Shown one piece after another: positions 13,301 to 23,591 of a stretch of DNA of 64,000 nucleotides. The notes under the pieces are model-generated. The model saw only the letters and a list, made by a program, of their open reading frames with translations. It did no database searches and was not told where the DNA came from. The position numbers were made by a program, and so were the translations under genes. Position 1 is the stretch's first letter, and every line of letters starts with the position of its first letter. The stretch is from Paramarasmius palmivorus (taxonomy: Eukaryota > Basidiomycota > Agaricomycetes > Agaricales > Marasmiaceae): NCBI GenBank assembly GCA_037176845.1, contig JAYKXP010000088.1, forward strand, positions 62,001 through 126,000. Direction: 5' to 3'.

Positions 13301-14409
13301 AAAACAAGGTCCAAGTATTGTAAAATACAACTAAAACACTCAAAATACCAATAAAATACATAATTGCCCTGCACGCTTCGGCTTGTCTATAGGTATGAAT
13401 AGCACATATCCTACGCCATTTCGCATGAGCAACCTGAATTTAGCAAGAATAAACCACATGGAACGTACCAATCGCTTCCAAACATCGTGCTCGCCGTTGC
13501 GTCGCCATCATGGTGTACAGAGCTTTGATCTTCATGGCCCTGAGGAGATTGCAATGTTAGATACCAGTAACCTGCATCATCAACGTCTACGTACCTAATC
13601 GGATGCCAACAACCTGGCAAACGCAGGGTCTTGTTGTGATAGTACTGTCGGATCGTCGGAGTTCATTGCCCTTGTTCAAGTTGTCATAATGAGCTAGCCT
13701 TGTGGTGTCGGGGGATCTTGCGAGTTCTGGGTGTAAAATATGTCAGATAATGTCTGTAGGTGGGAATATACGACACACCTGTACCCAAAATCCAGGTACA
13801 CTGGCACCCCTTCATCCCCCTCATTTCCCAACGATTGTACAGAGACACGGCAAACGTATTGAAGTTGACTTATGCCTAAACAGCCCTAGAGCTGAGCAGC
13901 CAGAAAGCCAGAAAACCAGAGAGCCAGAGAGCCAGAGAGCCGGTAAGTACATGATAAATTCGAAGTTGTTTCTTGAAAATTATGACTTGATGCAGTTGAG
14001 GAATCGTAGTTGAGGAATCTTGTCTTTGAATTGACTGTGTACAATTGCCACGGTATACGGGAGGTGGTCTCAGACCTCCTAGGGGGTGTAGATGGTGGTT
14101 GAGTGGGTGTGGTGGAAGCTTCAGGGACGCGTAGGGGACCTGGGGGTAGGCGGTGGACTAGACATTCAATTAGAGTAGAACTACAAGGATCTGTAGCACG
14201 AAAGTTGAGATCGAGTACATCAGTAAGCTCATGTTCGTGTTTTCGAGGTATTTGACACCGTACGAATATTTTATGATTTTTCTCTTCTGAACTGGGGACA
14301 ACCTGACTTCACCCGAAATCAGAGCGGCTGTATCTTTGAAACGAGCGTGATTTTTGCGATAATTTGAGCGCGAGGCGTTGTATTGACATGGATATTACTG
14401 GTACATATC
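13301..14409. other. Gene-free region with low-complexity segments
   Basis: I see no supportable gene. The left part carries several TATTGTAAAATAC-like words. Around 13890-13945 there is a short tandem run of CCAGAGAG units (about eight-base period). The right part leads towards the first HNH gene copy. Small open frames here show no coding signature. Confidence 0.4.
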
Positions 14410-14483
14410 GATAAGAGAGTGAGATAAAGGAGGGAAGTAGAGCAGCGGAAGGGAAACATTAATGGTGGGTCAAGAAACGCGGA
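14410..14483 (+). repeat. Direct repeat, left copy, flanking HNH copy 1
   Basis: A segment of about 70 bp beginning GAGTGAGATAAAGGAGGG and ending GGTCAAGAAACGCGGAC recurs in the same orientation at 16072-16135. The left copy has a few extra bases (ACATTA) inside. Together the two copies bracket HNH gene copy 1. This could be a target duplication, a duplicated promoter or the ends of a mobilised unit. Confidence 0.75.
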
Positions 14484-14578
14484 CTTTGTCCAGACTTTGA
14501 AGCGCTTGTTTGTCCGAACAAATATTTACTGCGCAAACACCGGAGAAGGGCTACCTACTTGTCTCCATCGTCACAACG

Positions 14579-15968
14579 ATGTCAGTCAACGCCTATCGTC
14601 CACACCCTCTCAGACCCTTGCAATATGGCGATTCCACCATCCGGATCTTCATTTCCGTTTCTGCAGGTCCAGCTGGGAATCGACAATGGACCGAAGACGC
14701 ACTCCTCACCTTCCCGAAGACTTTTTTGCATTCATTGAATCTAAACCAAAATAACTGGATTCCTTGGCTGCGATATGCATCCTATATAATCACAGGGCAA
14801 CCTGGGCTTCTCTCCTTGACTCGAGACGGAGCACAGATCATTATGATGCCAGCAACTACGCCTACAAGTAGCCTCGACTTGTTTTATCACCCGAACAGCG
14901 ATGTGGTCTGCATAATTGATCCGGATCTGGACAGCGCTCTGTCGTCCTCTGTTGGTGGCCCTCGTAGGCCTGGCTTCCGACTGGACGTCATTGCTCGAGA
15001 TCGTCAGTGCATTTGGACTGGTCTCCCATCATATTTGTGTGAGGCCGCTCACATTGTACGACATAATAAAGACCTACCAGTGTGTCTTCTCTCTTGGATT
15101 TTGCCTTGCTATCACTTATCGTCTCACTGCTAGTACATTACTCGCCTTCTAGCCACTCGTGACCACAATGAAACATTTGAAGATATCGACGACGTTAGGA
15201 ATGGGCTTCTACTAGAGCACAATTACCACGTTTGTTCCGCTCAAGGTAATATTGCATTTATTCGGGTGAGTGAAACTACCTCAAAACGACTGACCCAGAC
15301 TCATCATTCATTTTTAACAGACTCCCATACCTGGCATCATAACCTCATCCGAACTGCATGCCTCTCATCAACCGTTAGACGATATCCTTACAGTCCACTA
15401 CATCAAACAAGACATCTATGACATCACCAACCAAATCCCCTTTCCTCCAAACCACACAGTTGCGACTCCTGGCTCTGGGACCGCCGACGCTCCTTCTCGT
15501 GCCCTCCTAGACTGTGTCTATGGGTGTCATCTTCTGAACCAGTTTGGGAACGTGAAGCTCGCAAAAGATTTGTTCAAGGATATGACGGAGCATTATTATG
15601 GTCCTTATGGTCCCTTGGCTCGAGGCGGCAAAGGAGAAGAGGAGAGAATGAAGGAAAAGGAGAAAGAAGATAATAGGAAACGACAAACGAAGGAGCGCCA
15701 GCAACGCCATGACAACCGTGAACTTCATGGCACTGGCCGCCAGGACGTGGAATGCATGTCAGCTTTGGAGGAGGAAGGAGACGGGGACGAAGAATCAGAG
15801 CCAGAAGTATGGCATCCACCACGCAACTTTGAAGACGCGACGATGCAGGACTTCCTCAGGCTCTTACGCTGGAGTTACACTACCAGCAGTGTTCACAAGG
15901 ATCCCCCAAGTCCGGTAGAGAAAGTGAGGGACAAGGTTGAGTCTTGGAAACAGACTCTTTCTACATAG
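14579..15968 (+). CDS. HNH endonuclease-domain protein, copy 1
   Basis: Member of a family common and often multiplied in Agaricomycetes, with an HNH_2-type nuclease core. Exons 14579-15079, 15134-15265 and 15321-15968 give 426 aa. The N-terminus (YGDSTIRIFISV) is of unknown role. The HNH core is ARDRQCIWTG followed by CEAAHIVRHNKDLP at about residues 140-167. The C-terminal half has a basic/acidic linker and a strongly conserved WHPPRNFEDATMQDF box near residue 375. Any nuclease activity is inferred from the core; the partner and target are unknown. Copy 2 at 18.8 kb has the same exon lengths and is nearly identical except around the HNH core and the end of exon 2. The start is the first ATG in frame (14579). 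Confidence 0.85.
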
Positions 15969-16071
15969 AAGTCACTATTAGGGGGGATTGTGTACTGCAT
16001 CGACTGTAATACTAGTAATGTAATCCCAAGGCTTTCTTCCACTCAGTCAAGAATCATGACCGTGGCCGCAA

Positions 16072-16135
16072 GAGTGAGATAAAGGAGGGACGTAGAGCAG
16101 CGGAAGGGAAATGGTGGGTCAAGAAACGCGGACCC
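16072..16135 (+). repeat. Direct repeat, right copy, flanking HNH copy 1
   Basis: Second copy of the repeat at 14410-14483. It lies about 100 bp after the stop codon of HNH copy 1 and runs straight into the inverted repeat that starts near 16131. Confidence 0.75.
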
Positions 16136-16215
16136 GAGGGGCTGCCAGGGTAACTTGACGTGAGATCAACAGGGTGCCGATGGGTCCCAGAATTCCTGCC
16201 TTTTTTGGATGTCAC
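16131..16215 (+). repeat. Inverted repeat, left arm
   Basis: About 85 bp (core GCTGCCAGGGTAACTTGACG through CCCAGAATTCCTGCCTTTTT) are found again as the reverse complement at about 18675-18765. The arms enclose about 2.4 kb. The right arm forms the immediate 5' flank of HNH copy 2, while the left arm is in the 3' flank of copy 1. Confidence 0.8.
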
Positions 16216-16281
16216 GCTGATAAGCCGAAATATTTGATAAACCGATCCAAGCGATATCGCGCCATGCATATGTACAAATCA

Positions 16282-16860
16282 CTATTTTCTACCTTCGATT
16301 CTCATTCTCTTGTCCTGAGCCGCACGCTCACTCCCTCTAAAATTTGTACCGGTTACTGTCTCTCCTCGTTCCCGCTGTGGTAAATCCTGCCTACTATCGC
16401 CTGCATCCTTTCCCAATTCAGGTGGGGGTGAGTTATCATGATCATCATCTCCTTGTAGGCCATCCGACTCAGGTATATCTTGATCCTCGCGATACTGGCT
16501 TGTGAGTGCCGCATCGACGTTCATGAGACTCTCTTCGAGCCTGCGGATAAAAGATGCTACCACCATTTGAAGTGGAACTCGTGGCGGATTGCCATCTTTA
16601 TCGGGATGTAATGTGATGAAGTGATAGACTGTGTTGTACCTCCAAATAGTTCTTAGAATCCCGGAGACGGTGAATGGACAGCCAGGGATGTCGATGAGGC
16701 AGTTAATAGGTCCAGTGGTGCAAGGCTCGTTTTTGGTGATTTTGAGTACTCGCTTCATGCTCATGTTCTTGAGTCGGTAGGGACATGGAATTTGACGATG
16801 AGCTTCTTTCCTTGTTTCAGAAGAACAGTTACGCAGCTGTCTCTCCCACAGAAACCACAT
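16282..16860 (-). CDS. Unrecognised 192-aa open frame
   Basis: An intronless minus-strand frame of 192 aa. The first half looks like a folded protein (NEPCTTGPINCLIDIPGCPF, ILRTIWRYNTVYHFITLHPD). The second half is acidic, then basic and probably disordered (GDDDHDNSPPPELGKD, ending RMRIEGRK). I recognise no family. It lies inside the 2.4-kb segment enclosed by the inverted repeats, with its start beside the stem-loop modules at 16.9 kb. It may be cargo of a mobile segment or the 3' exon of a gene broken at its 5' side. Confidence 0.4.
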   Translation of the reverse strand: MWFLWERQLRNCSSETRKEAHRQIPCPYRLKNMSMKRVLKITKNEPCTTGPINCLIDIPGCPFTVSGILRTIWRYNTVYHFITLHPDKDGNPPRVPLQMVVASFIRRLEESLMNVDAALTSQYREDQDIPESDGLQGDDDHDNSPPPELGKDAGDSRQDLPQRERGETVTGTNFRGSERAAQDKRMRIEGRK

Positions 16861-16890
16861 GGCTCGACTCCCACCTACCGTCTATCCCCA

Positions 16891-17045
16891 GTGGGGTTTT
16901 ATCCGATGCTATCCGACGTCATTTGATGCCCTTCTCATTTGTCGAATAACGTCGGATGGTGTCGAATAGCGTCCTTAAGTGGGAGTTTTCACAGATGTTA
17001 TCAGACGTTATTGGACGCTACCTGATAATTTCTGACACAGTACTG
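16891..17045. repeat. Stem-loop modules, left cluster
   Basis: A run of related words built from GTCGGAT, GTCGAATA and GCGTC. The segment ATCCGACGTCATTTGA (16911-16926) pairs with its inverted copy in 16940-16956, leaving a loop of about a dozen bases. Further units (GTGTCGAATAGCGTCC and CAGACGTTATTGGACGC) follow. A similar module is at 17733-17775. Confidence 0.6.
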
Positions 17046-17732
17046 GTTATGGGTATTTCTTGGTTCTAGGCTCGGTTCCCTTTGGGTTTTATTAGCGTAA
17101 ATAAAATATATATTCAAGAACATACTCTAAATACAATACATCAACTCTACGCGTTACGCGTTACGACTACGAGTCAGCCACGTAGATGCCCCACCGCTGG
17201 ATCCCAACCACGCCCCAACCCTATGCCCTACCATCCCTAGACACCGGATTCCCTGATCCCTGCTCTCTACATGATACATCTCTTCTCCCAGCAACGAGTC
17301 TTCTCATGCAACGGTATTACTGTCCTTCGTAATGTGTTGTCGTTAGGGTGATAATGTTATATGAAAGGACCCCTAGACTCACCGTAAGTTTGAACCCAAA
17401 GTACTGATATCCAAAGGTAGCCTACTCGTCGCGCTGCTGTTAGAATTCAATAAAACAAGACATGAGATGCAAAACGTACACGGAGCCGATGTTTTCTCAA
17501 TCTAGAACGCGTACCGTATGTCCTTTGGCATGGATAGAGCAGATGAAGCAGGATATCGGTTGGGTAGAGGAGATGGTGGTGGTAGGAAGGAAAGAATGGG
17601 ACGTGGGAGAAAGTCTTCTCGAAGTCGGTTTGACCCTGAGCTGCGCACGGACCACAGGCCCAAGAATTTTTTATCGCAGATTTAAGTTCTTACAGAACAT
17701 CGAGTGGGTATCGGCAGACGTCAGATTTTAAC
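17046..17732. other. Segment between the two stem-loop clusters
   Basis: No supportable gene. It includes CTACGCGTTACGCGTTACG, a short tandem duplication at about 17150-17165. An unconvincing 89-codon frame (17462-17731) overlaps the right cluster. Confidence 0.35.
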
Positions 17733-17790
17733 TGATTTCTCAGATGGCGTCGGATCGTGTCGGATTGCGTCAAGCGACATCTCGTTGGGG
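17733..17790. repeat. Stem-loop module, right copy
   Basis: GCGTCGGATCGTGTCGGATT followed by GCGTCAAGCGACAT matches the left cluster unit at about 16949-16975 in the same orientation with few differences. The two clusters lie about 0.8 kb apart and may mark the edges of an insertion. Confidence 0.5.
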
Positions 17791-17794
17791 TCTA

Positions 17795-18135
17795 TCAGCT
17801 GTACTTCCATTCGAAGGCATGAAAGTGACGCACCTCTTTTTCACAGAGGAAACATTGAGCAATATCGTCCGGGCTCATAGCGGGCTGTTGCGCTGCACGA
17901 ACATGCAGCGGTATATCTTTGACGTATAGTGCCGGATTGCCTATGTTAACCTAGTCAGTAAAATCAAAGGTGTTATTTGATTGTAGTACGTACTATCCAC
18001 AGCAAGGTAGGGAAGTACATCAATTCTTTGGAGTGCTGGAAGCATTAATAGGTTCTCCAGAACTTCAACATTTTCCGGTTCCAAGTCGTTCCACAAATTG
18101 GTGAGTGTGCCATACAGCTCTCTGGGAATCTCCAT
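17795..18135 (-). CDS. Unrecognised small gene, possibly a fragment
   Basis: ATG at 18135 opens MEIPRELYGTLTNLWNDLEP. The frame passes a short intron with a GTACGT donor near 17995 and continues as NPALYVKDIPLHVRAAQQPA and CFLCEKEVRHFHAFEW, stopping at 17795. About 95 aa. The CxxCx5HxH spacing could be a small zinc site. The leucine-rich start resembles pieces of F-box/LRR-type fungal proteins, but that is only an impression. The 3' end lies at the edge of the right stem-loop module, so it may be truncated by insertion. Confidence 0.35.
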
Positions 18136-18674
18136 GTTAATTCTTGGATGACAGCGCCATCAGTATCTTCACGCCGACGACGAACAATTCAAGGGCTAAG
18201 TGGGTGAACAATAATCCCGGGAACGTTGAGAGTATAGCGATTGTGTGTGGTAAAATTGGTCCCGATAACATTCTGCACTTGTAAGAAGCCACCGTTCCAT
18301 TGCCAGTGTGAAGAATCCCCTTGGACGTTCTCCATATCAAGGATCTGACATGAGACCATAACCTTGGAGGCTTTGTTCTCTAGTTCGTCGAGATCGATGG
18401 AATATCGAAGTCGCTCTCGCTGCTATATCGAAACCCGCACACCTGTAGTATGGCAAGGCAGATAGTTCCTCCTGACTTGACTTGACGAAATGAATTGATA
18501 GAAATAGAACAATGGGGATTAAAAAAGATATTCTACATGTCGAAGTGGATGTGAGGGTGGAAACGAGGCGGGACAATGGCAAAAAAATCAGTAGATTGAG
18601 TAGATGAGCGTAGTGGTCGAAGCGATCAGTACAATGATAAGGGAACATGTCACAAAAAGTAACGCTTTAGTAAC
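18136..18674. other. Region without a supported gene
   Basis: Only frames with a hydrophobic, low-information translation on the minus strand (18137-18648) are open. I see no motif, repeat or promoter I can defend. Confidence 0.35.
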
Positions 18675-18765
18675 GTCCAAAAAAGGCAGGAATTCTGGGA
18701 CCCATCGGCACCCTGTTGATCTCACGTCAAGTTACCCTGGCAGCCCCCTGCGCGGACCCTTCTCC
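18675..18765 (-). repeat. Inverted repeat, right arm
   Basis: Reverse complement of 16131-16215. It ends at GCGGACCC, about 75 bp before the start codon of HNH copy 2. It therefore replaces the upstream sequence that copy 1 has. Confidence 0.8.
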
Positions 18766-18841
18766 GAAGCGCTTGTTTGTCCGAACAAATATTTACTGCG
18801 CAAACACCGGAGAAGGGCTACCTACGTTCAACGACACAACG

Positions 18842-20229
18842 ATGTCAGTCAACCCCTATCGTCCACACCCTCTCAGACCCTTGCAATATGGCGATTCCAA
18901 CATCCGGATCTTCATTTCCGTTTCTGCAGGTCCAGCTGGGAATCGACAATGGACCGAAGACGCACTCCTCACCTTCCCGAAAACTTTTTTGCACTCATTG
19001 GATCTAAACCAAAATAACTGGATTCCTTGGCTGCGATATGCATCCTATACAATCACAGGGCAACCTGGGCTTCTCTCCTTGACTCGAGACGGAGCACAGA
19101 TCATTATGATGCCAGCAACTACGCCTACAAGTAGCCTCGACTTGTTTTATCACCCGAACAGCGATGTGGTCTGCATAATTGATCCGGATCTGGACAGCGC
19201 TCTGTCGTCCTCTGTTGGTGGCCCTCGTAGGGCTAAATTTCGTAGTGATGTCGTTGCTCGAGATCGTCAGTGCATTTGGACTGGTTTCGCGTCAAATTTT
19301 TGTGAGGCCGCTCACATTGTACGACATAATAAAGACCTACCAGTGTGTCTCCTCTTGGATTTTGCCGTGCTCTCACTTATCGTCTCACTGCTAGTACATT
19401 ACTCGCCTTCTAGCCACTCGTGACCACAATGAAACGTTTGAAGATATCGACGACGTTAGGAATGGGCTTCTACTATTACCACCTTACCACGTTAGTTCCG
19501 CTCGAGGTGATATTGCGTTTATACGGGTGAGTGAAATCACTTCAAAACGACCGACCCAGACTCATCATTCATTTTTAACAGACTCCCATACCTGGCATCA
19601 TAACCTCATCCGAACTGCATGCCTCTCATCAACCGTTAGACGATATCCTTACAGTCCACTACATCAAACAAGACATCTATGACATCACCAACCAAATCCC
19701 CTTTCCTCCAAACCACACAGTTGCGACTCCTGGCTCTGGGACCGACGACGCTCCTTCTCGTGCCCTCCTAGACTGTGTCTATGGGTGTCATCTTCTGAAC
19801 CAGTTTGGGAACGTGAAGCTCGCAAAAGATTTGTTCAAGGATATGACGGAGCATTATTATGGTCCTTATGGTCCCTTGGCTCGAGGCGGCAAAGGAGAAG
19901 AGGAGAGAATGAAGGAAAAGGAGAAAGAAGATAATAGGAAACGACAAACGAAGGAGCGCCAGCAACGCCATGACAACCATCAACTTCGTGGCACTGGCCG
20001 CCAGGACGTGGAATGCATGTCAGCTTTGGAGGAGGAAGGAGACGGGGACGAAGAATCAGAGCCAGAAGTATGGCATCCACCACGCAACTTTGAAGACGCG
20101 ACGATGCAGGACTTTCTCAGGCTCTTACGCTGGAGTTACACTACCAGCAGTGTTCACGAGGATCCCCCAAGTCCGGCGGAGAAAGTGAGGGACAAGGTTG
20201 AGTCTTGGAAACAGACTCTTTCTACATAG
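18842..20229 (+). CDS. HNH endonuclease-domain protein, copy 2
   Basis: Direct paralogue of the gene at 14579. Exons 18842-19342, 19395-19526 and 19582-20229 again give 426 aa, with the same exon lengths. Most of the sequence is identical to copy 1 even at silent sites and in introns, so the duplication or a conversion is recent. Differences cluster in two places. In the HNH core, RAKFRSDVVARDRQCIWTGF then ASNFCEAAHI replaces RPGFRLDVIARDRQCIWTGL then PSYLCEAAHI. At the end of exon 2, LLLLPPYHVSSARGDIAFIR replaces LLLEHNYHVCSAQGNIAFIR. The residues expected for catalysis are kept. Its 5' flank comes from the inverted repeat, so its regulation may differ. Confidence 0.85.
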
Positions 20230-20467
20230 AAGTCACTATTAGGGGGGATTCTGTACTGCATGGACTGTAATACTAGTATGTAATCTCAAGGCTTTCTTCC
20301 ACTCGGTCGAGAATCATGACCACAGCTGCAAGGAGCGCGACTCCGAGCCCGAGGTTTTCTCGTCTCTAGCAAGGTTTTAGTCAGCTGGGTGCTTTGCGGT
20401 TCGGGCATAGTTCATAGTTTTGCGCCCCTTGTGATTCAACATTAGAAGAATACGACAGGTAATATTC

Positions 20468-21847
20468 CTACGGGACACCCTGTCTCCATCCCTCGACTTT
20501 ATCCCTCGCATTTTCTACCGGACTTTGACTTGGCCCGGACGAACTGTTTTGAGCTCCACTTATATAGCTCCAGCGCAATAGCCTTAGAAAGTCTTGCATC
20601 GTCGCGTCTTCAAAATTGCGTGGCGGATGCCATATGTCTGATTCTGAATCCCCACATTCATCTCCTTCGTCCTCGTCTTCGTATTGATCCTGATCCGGGC
20701 ACTGTCGACATTCCTCGTCTTCCTTCTGTTTCTTCGCTCTCTCCTTTCCGCCTATTCCACTTTGCGCCAAGGGACCGTAAGGTCCAAAATACCCGTCCGT
20801 CGCCTCTTTGAACAACCTCTTCGCGTATTCAACGTTCCCGAATTGGTGAAGGAGGTGATATCCGTAGATAGCGTCGAGGAGGACATGCGAAGGTTTGTCA
20901 GAGTCGGAGCCGGGGGTATCGACAGCATAGTTTGGTGGAATAATAATTTGTTTGGTGTCATCGTAGATATCTTGTTTGATGTAATGAAGCATGAGGATAT
21001 CGTCTGACGATTGATGAGTGGTGTGAACAGTGAAGGTCGGATGAGTTGATTACGCCAGGTATGGGTGTCTATTCAGTCTGGTAGTCAACCATTGTATACA
21101 TCTTCCAGGGACCCGAGGAGATACTCACCCGCATGAACGCTATAGTACCCCGAGCCGACACGATGTAGTATGTCCGGCATAGTAAGGGCCCATTCCTAAC
21201 GTCGTCGATATCCTCGAGGGGCTCTCCGTTGACGTTGCGAGTAGTCAGAAGGCGGTTGATATACTAGGTCAATGTTACAGTGAGGCATGTGAGTTGCATG
21301 TAGGAGTAAGTAAAAAACATGAATGCACCAGTAAGTTTTTATTATGAGGTATAATGTGAGCTGCATCACAGAAGTGTTCTGGAAAGTCAGTCCAGACGCA
21401 ATGACGATCTCGGGCAATGACTTTTTCTCGGAAACCAGGACCGGTGACATAGGTTGAAATAGCGGTGCCAAGGTCAGGATCTATTGTACAGACTAGATTG
21501 CTGGTTGGGTGATAATACACGGCGAAGCAATCTGTTGGTGAAGTTGCTGGTAGCGTGTCGAGAAGTTCTACTTCGTTAGGAGCCACGGCAAGGTATCCAG
21601 GTTGTCCTGTGACGATGTATGATGCATATCTCAGCCAAGGAATCCAGTTGTTCTGCGGAAGATCCAGCGAATGTAAAAAAGTTTTGGGGAAAGTGAAGAG
21701 GGGTTCTTCAGACCATAATCGGTTCCCTGGTGCTGTTATGTCCAGACTTGGTTTGGCAGCGACAGCGATGTAGATTTGAATAGTAGAATCGCCATATTGC
21801 AACGGCTTGGGAGGGTGTGGGCGATGGGGATCGTATGCCATTGCCAT
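20468..21847 (-). pseudogene. HNH endonuclease-domain protein, copy 3 (frameshifted)
   Basis: A diverged inverted paralogue with the same three-exon layout: 21329-21847, 21129-21263 and an exon from about 21073 to 20468. The HNH core reads IARDRHCVWTDFPEHFCDAA then HIIPHNKN, and the C-terminal box WHPPRNFEDATMQDF is intact. Just after the exon 3 acceptor, the stretch encoding PGVINSS has about seven extra bases relative to copies 1 and 2. The frame is thrown off and meets a stop before the main C-terminal frame, which resumes at 20992. Unless an unseen splice rescues it, the gene makes a truncated product. Translation from 21847 uses ATGGCAATG. It could alternatively be two partial proteins. 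Confidence 0.7.
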
Positions 21848-22149
21848 CGTTGACGATGGAGACAAAAGTCGTTGTCACAAGTAAGTCACAGCACCTGCTA
21901 TACCCCAAGTTTACGGTTTACCTATAGTGATTGCAAGTACAAGGGAATACAAAGAACATCGTTGCACGTAAAGCAGAAGGATGAGGAAATAAATAAGGTG
22001 TACAAGGGGTCTTGAAACTGTCCATATACGAGTACACTGTGACACTGATTGGGTGACCATAAAACGAGAGAAAGAAAACGTGAACGAGTGCCCCAAAGTT
22101 GAAAAGGACGTTAGAAAGTGTCATGAAATAAAAACCACGAATAAGCGTC

Positions 22150-23429
22150 CTAAGTCATTTTAATACACACCCTGCGATGTTCCTCCCAATCATTCTTCTG
22201 ATGTTCGATGGAACAATACCGCACCAAACGGCATTTACTGCAAAGTTGTCCGGGTATCGGTCCAATCTTGCGTTTGCTGTTCGTCGTAGAAGTGGACGAA
22301 GCGCTCTCCTCTGACCCCTCGGTACTACCATTCCCACTCTCCTCTATGATCCTCCTAAACCCTTGCGCAGGCTCTTCGACAAAACAAACATCACAGTCAA
22401 TCCAATTACACATCATCCTCTCCTTGACTCGTTTCCCAAACTTTCCACCCCGTTTGATATCGAGGACTGCGGCGCTCTCCACACCACGTCTGGGAAACCG
22501 GATCATTTCGCAGTCGTCTGTGCAACATGGGTTAGGACATCCAGTGGGGTAATCGTAAAAGATGTCTTCGTCTGGAACGTATGAGGGATGTGTGAAGAGG
22601 ATTTGGGAGTATGAGGTTGTTTGATGGGAGAAGAGAATGAGGAAACGTGGTTTCTTTTCGTAGAGTAGTGCGCGGAAGGTTAGGTCGATTTGGGGAAAAC
22701 AGGGGAGACGACGGTGTCGGTGCAGGGTGTGGGTTATACGCATGTCTGTTGGGGGTACTAGTATCAGAAAAGGAGGGGAGAAGAGGGGAGAAGAGGCGGA
22801 CTGACGCTCATGTTGAATCTGCCGTTCGATGCTTGGTTTACAGACACGTCCAAAAGCGTGTCGACAGACGAGTTTGAAGTATTCCGTTACGTCGTCCATT
22901 TCTTGTCGTTTGAGATCTGTGACTATGATATAAATATCGTCGCAGCCATTGTCGTGCATGCCCCGTAGGAGCATCAGTTCTGGGAGCTGCGCACGAAAAA
23001 GAAGAAAAAGAAAAAATTCATCAACAATGAAAGAAAAACGCAAGAAATGGCGTAAAAACACACCATTGTGAATACAACAGGCATCATAGGAAGCTTTCTA
23101 TCTTGCATAGAACGATGATAATACACATGGGTCTTCCAGGTCCGATCGAGTGGGATCAATCTCCCAGTATCGACTGTCCTGCAAAAGACATTCTCTGGTA
23201 CAAAGTCCCCCTTGTTCCATAACAAGGTTTGCTTTTGATTATGTGCGTGTTTTCGTTCGCGAATGTTGAGAAACCAATCGTGGTAGGCGTCATGGGGGTG
23301 ACCACGGTGCTCGAGCCATTTGTCGATGAGCATATCGGTCTTATCGTGATCTAGCGTATCTTGTACGAGCTCTGTCATGTCAAGGGTCGGGGGAGAGAAG
23401 AGGGAGTATCGAGGTTGGCGTTTGGACAT
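22150..23429 (-). CDS. MYND-type zinc finger protein
   Basis: Three exons (23064-23429, 22806-22986, 22150-22745) give 380 aa. The only recognised domain is a C-terminal MYND finger, with CSKCRLVRYCSIEHQKNDWE at residues 351-370 followed by HRRVC. MYND fingers bind proline-rich peptides. The middle part has further Cys pairs (GCPNPCCTDDC, CNWIDCDVC) that may form another zinc site. A Ser-rich linker precedes the finger. No SET or ankyrin domain is present, so a methyltransferase call is not supported. The start has a good context (CCACCATGTC). It is divergent from the S28 peptidase gene. Confidence 0.88.
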
Positions 23430-23591
23430 GGTGGAAGACAAAGAAGGGCTGTCTAGGGGACAAGGCGGCGAGAGATGAAAGAAAGAAAAGAGCCGGTCTA
23501 TTATCAATTTGCCTCGCGTGTCCCCACTCATCCATGTGCACATCTATGTAACGTACGTTTATATATTCTCCTCTCCTGATCTTCAACCACC
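23430..23591. promoter_or_regulatory. Short divergent promoter, MYND gene and S28 peptidase
   Basis: Only 162 bp separate the two start codons. A TATA-like TTTATATATT lies at about 23559-23568, some 25-30 bp before the likely peptidase transcript start. Confidence 0.55.

Noticed and set aside
22208..22552. 114-codon plus-strand frame inside the MYND gene
   Set aside because: Antisense shadow of the MYND exon, which has the finger and correct splice phases.
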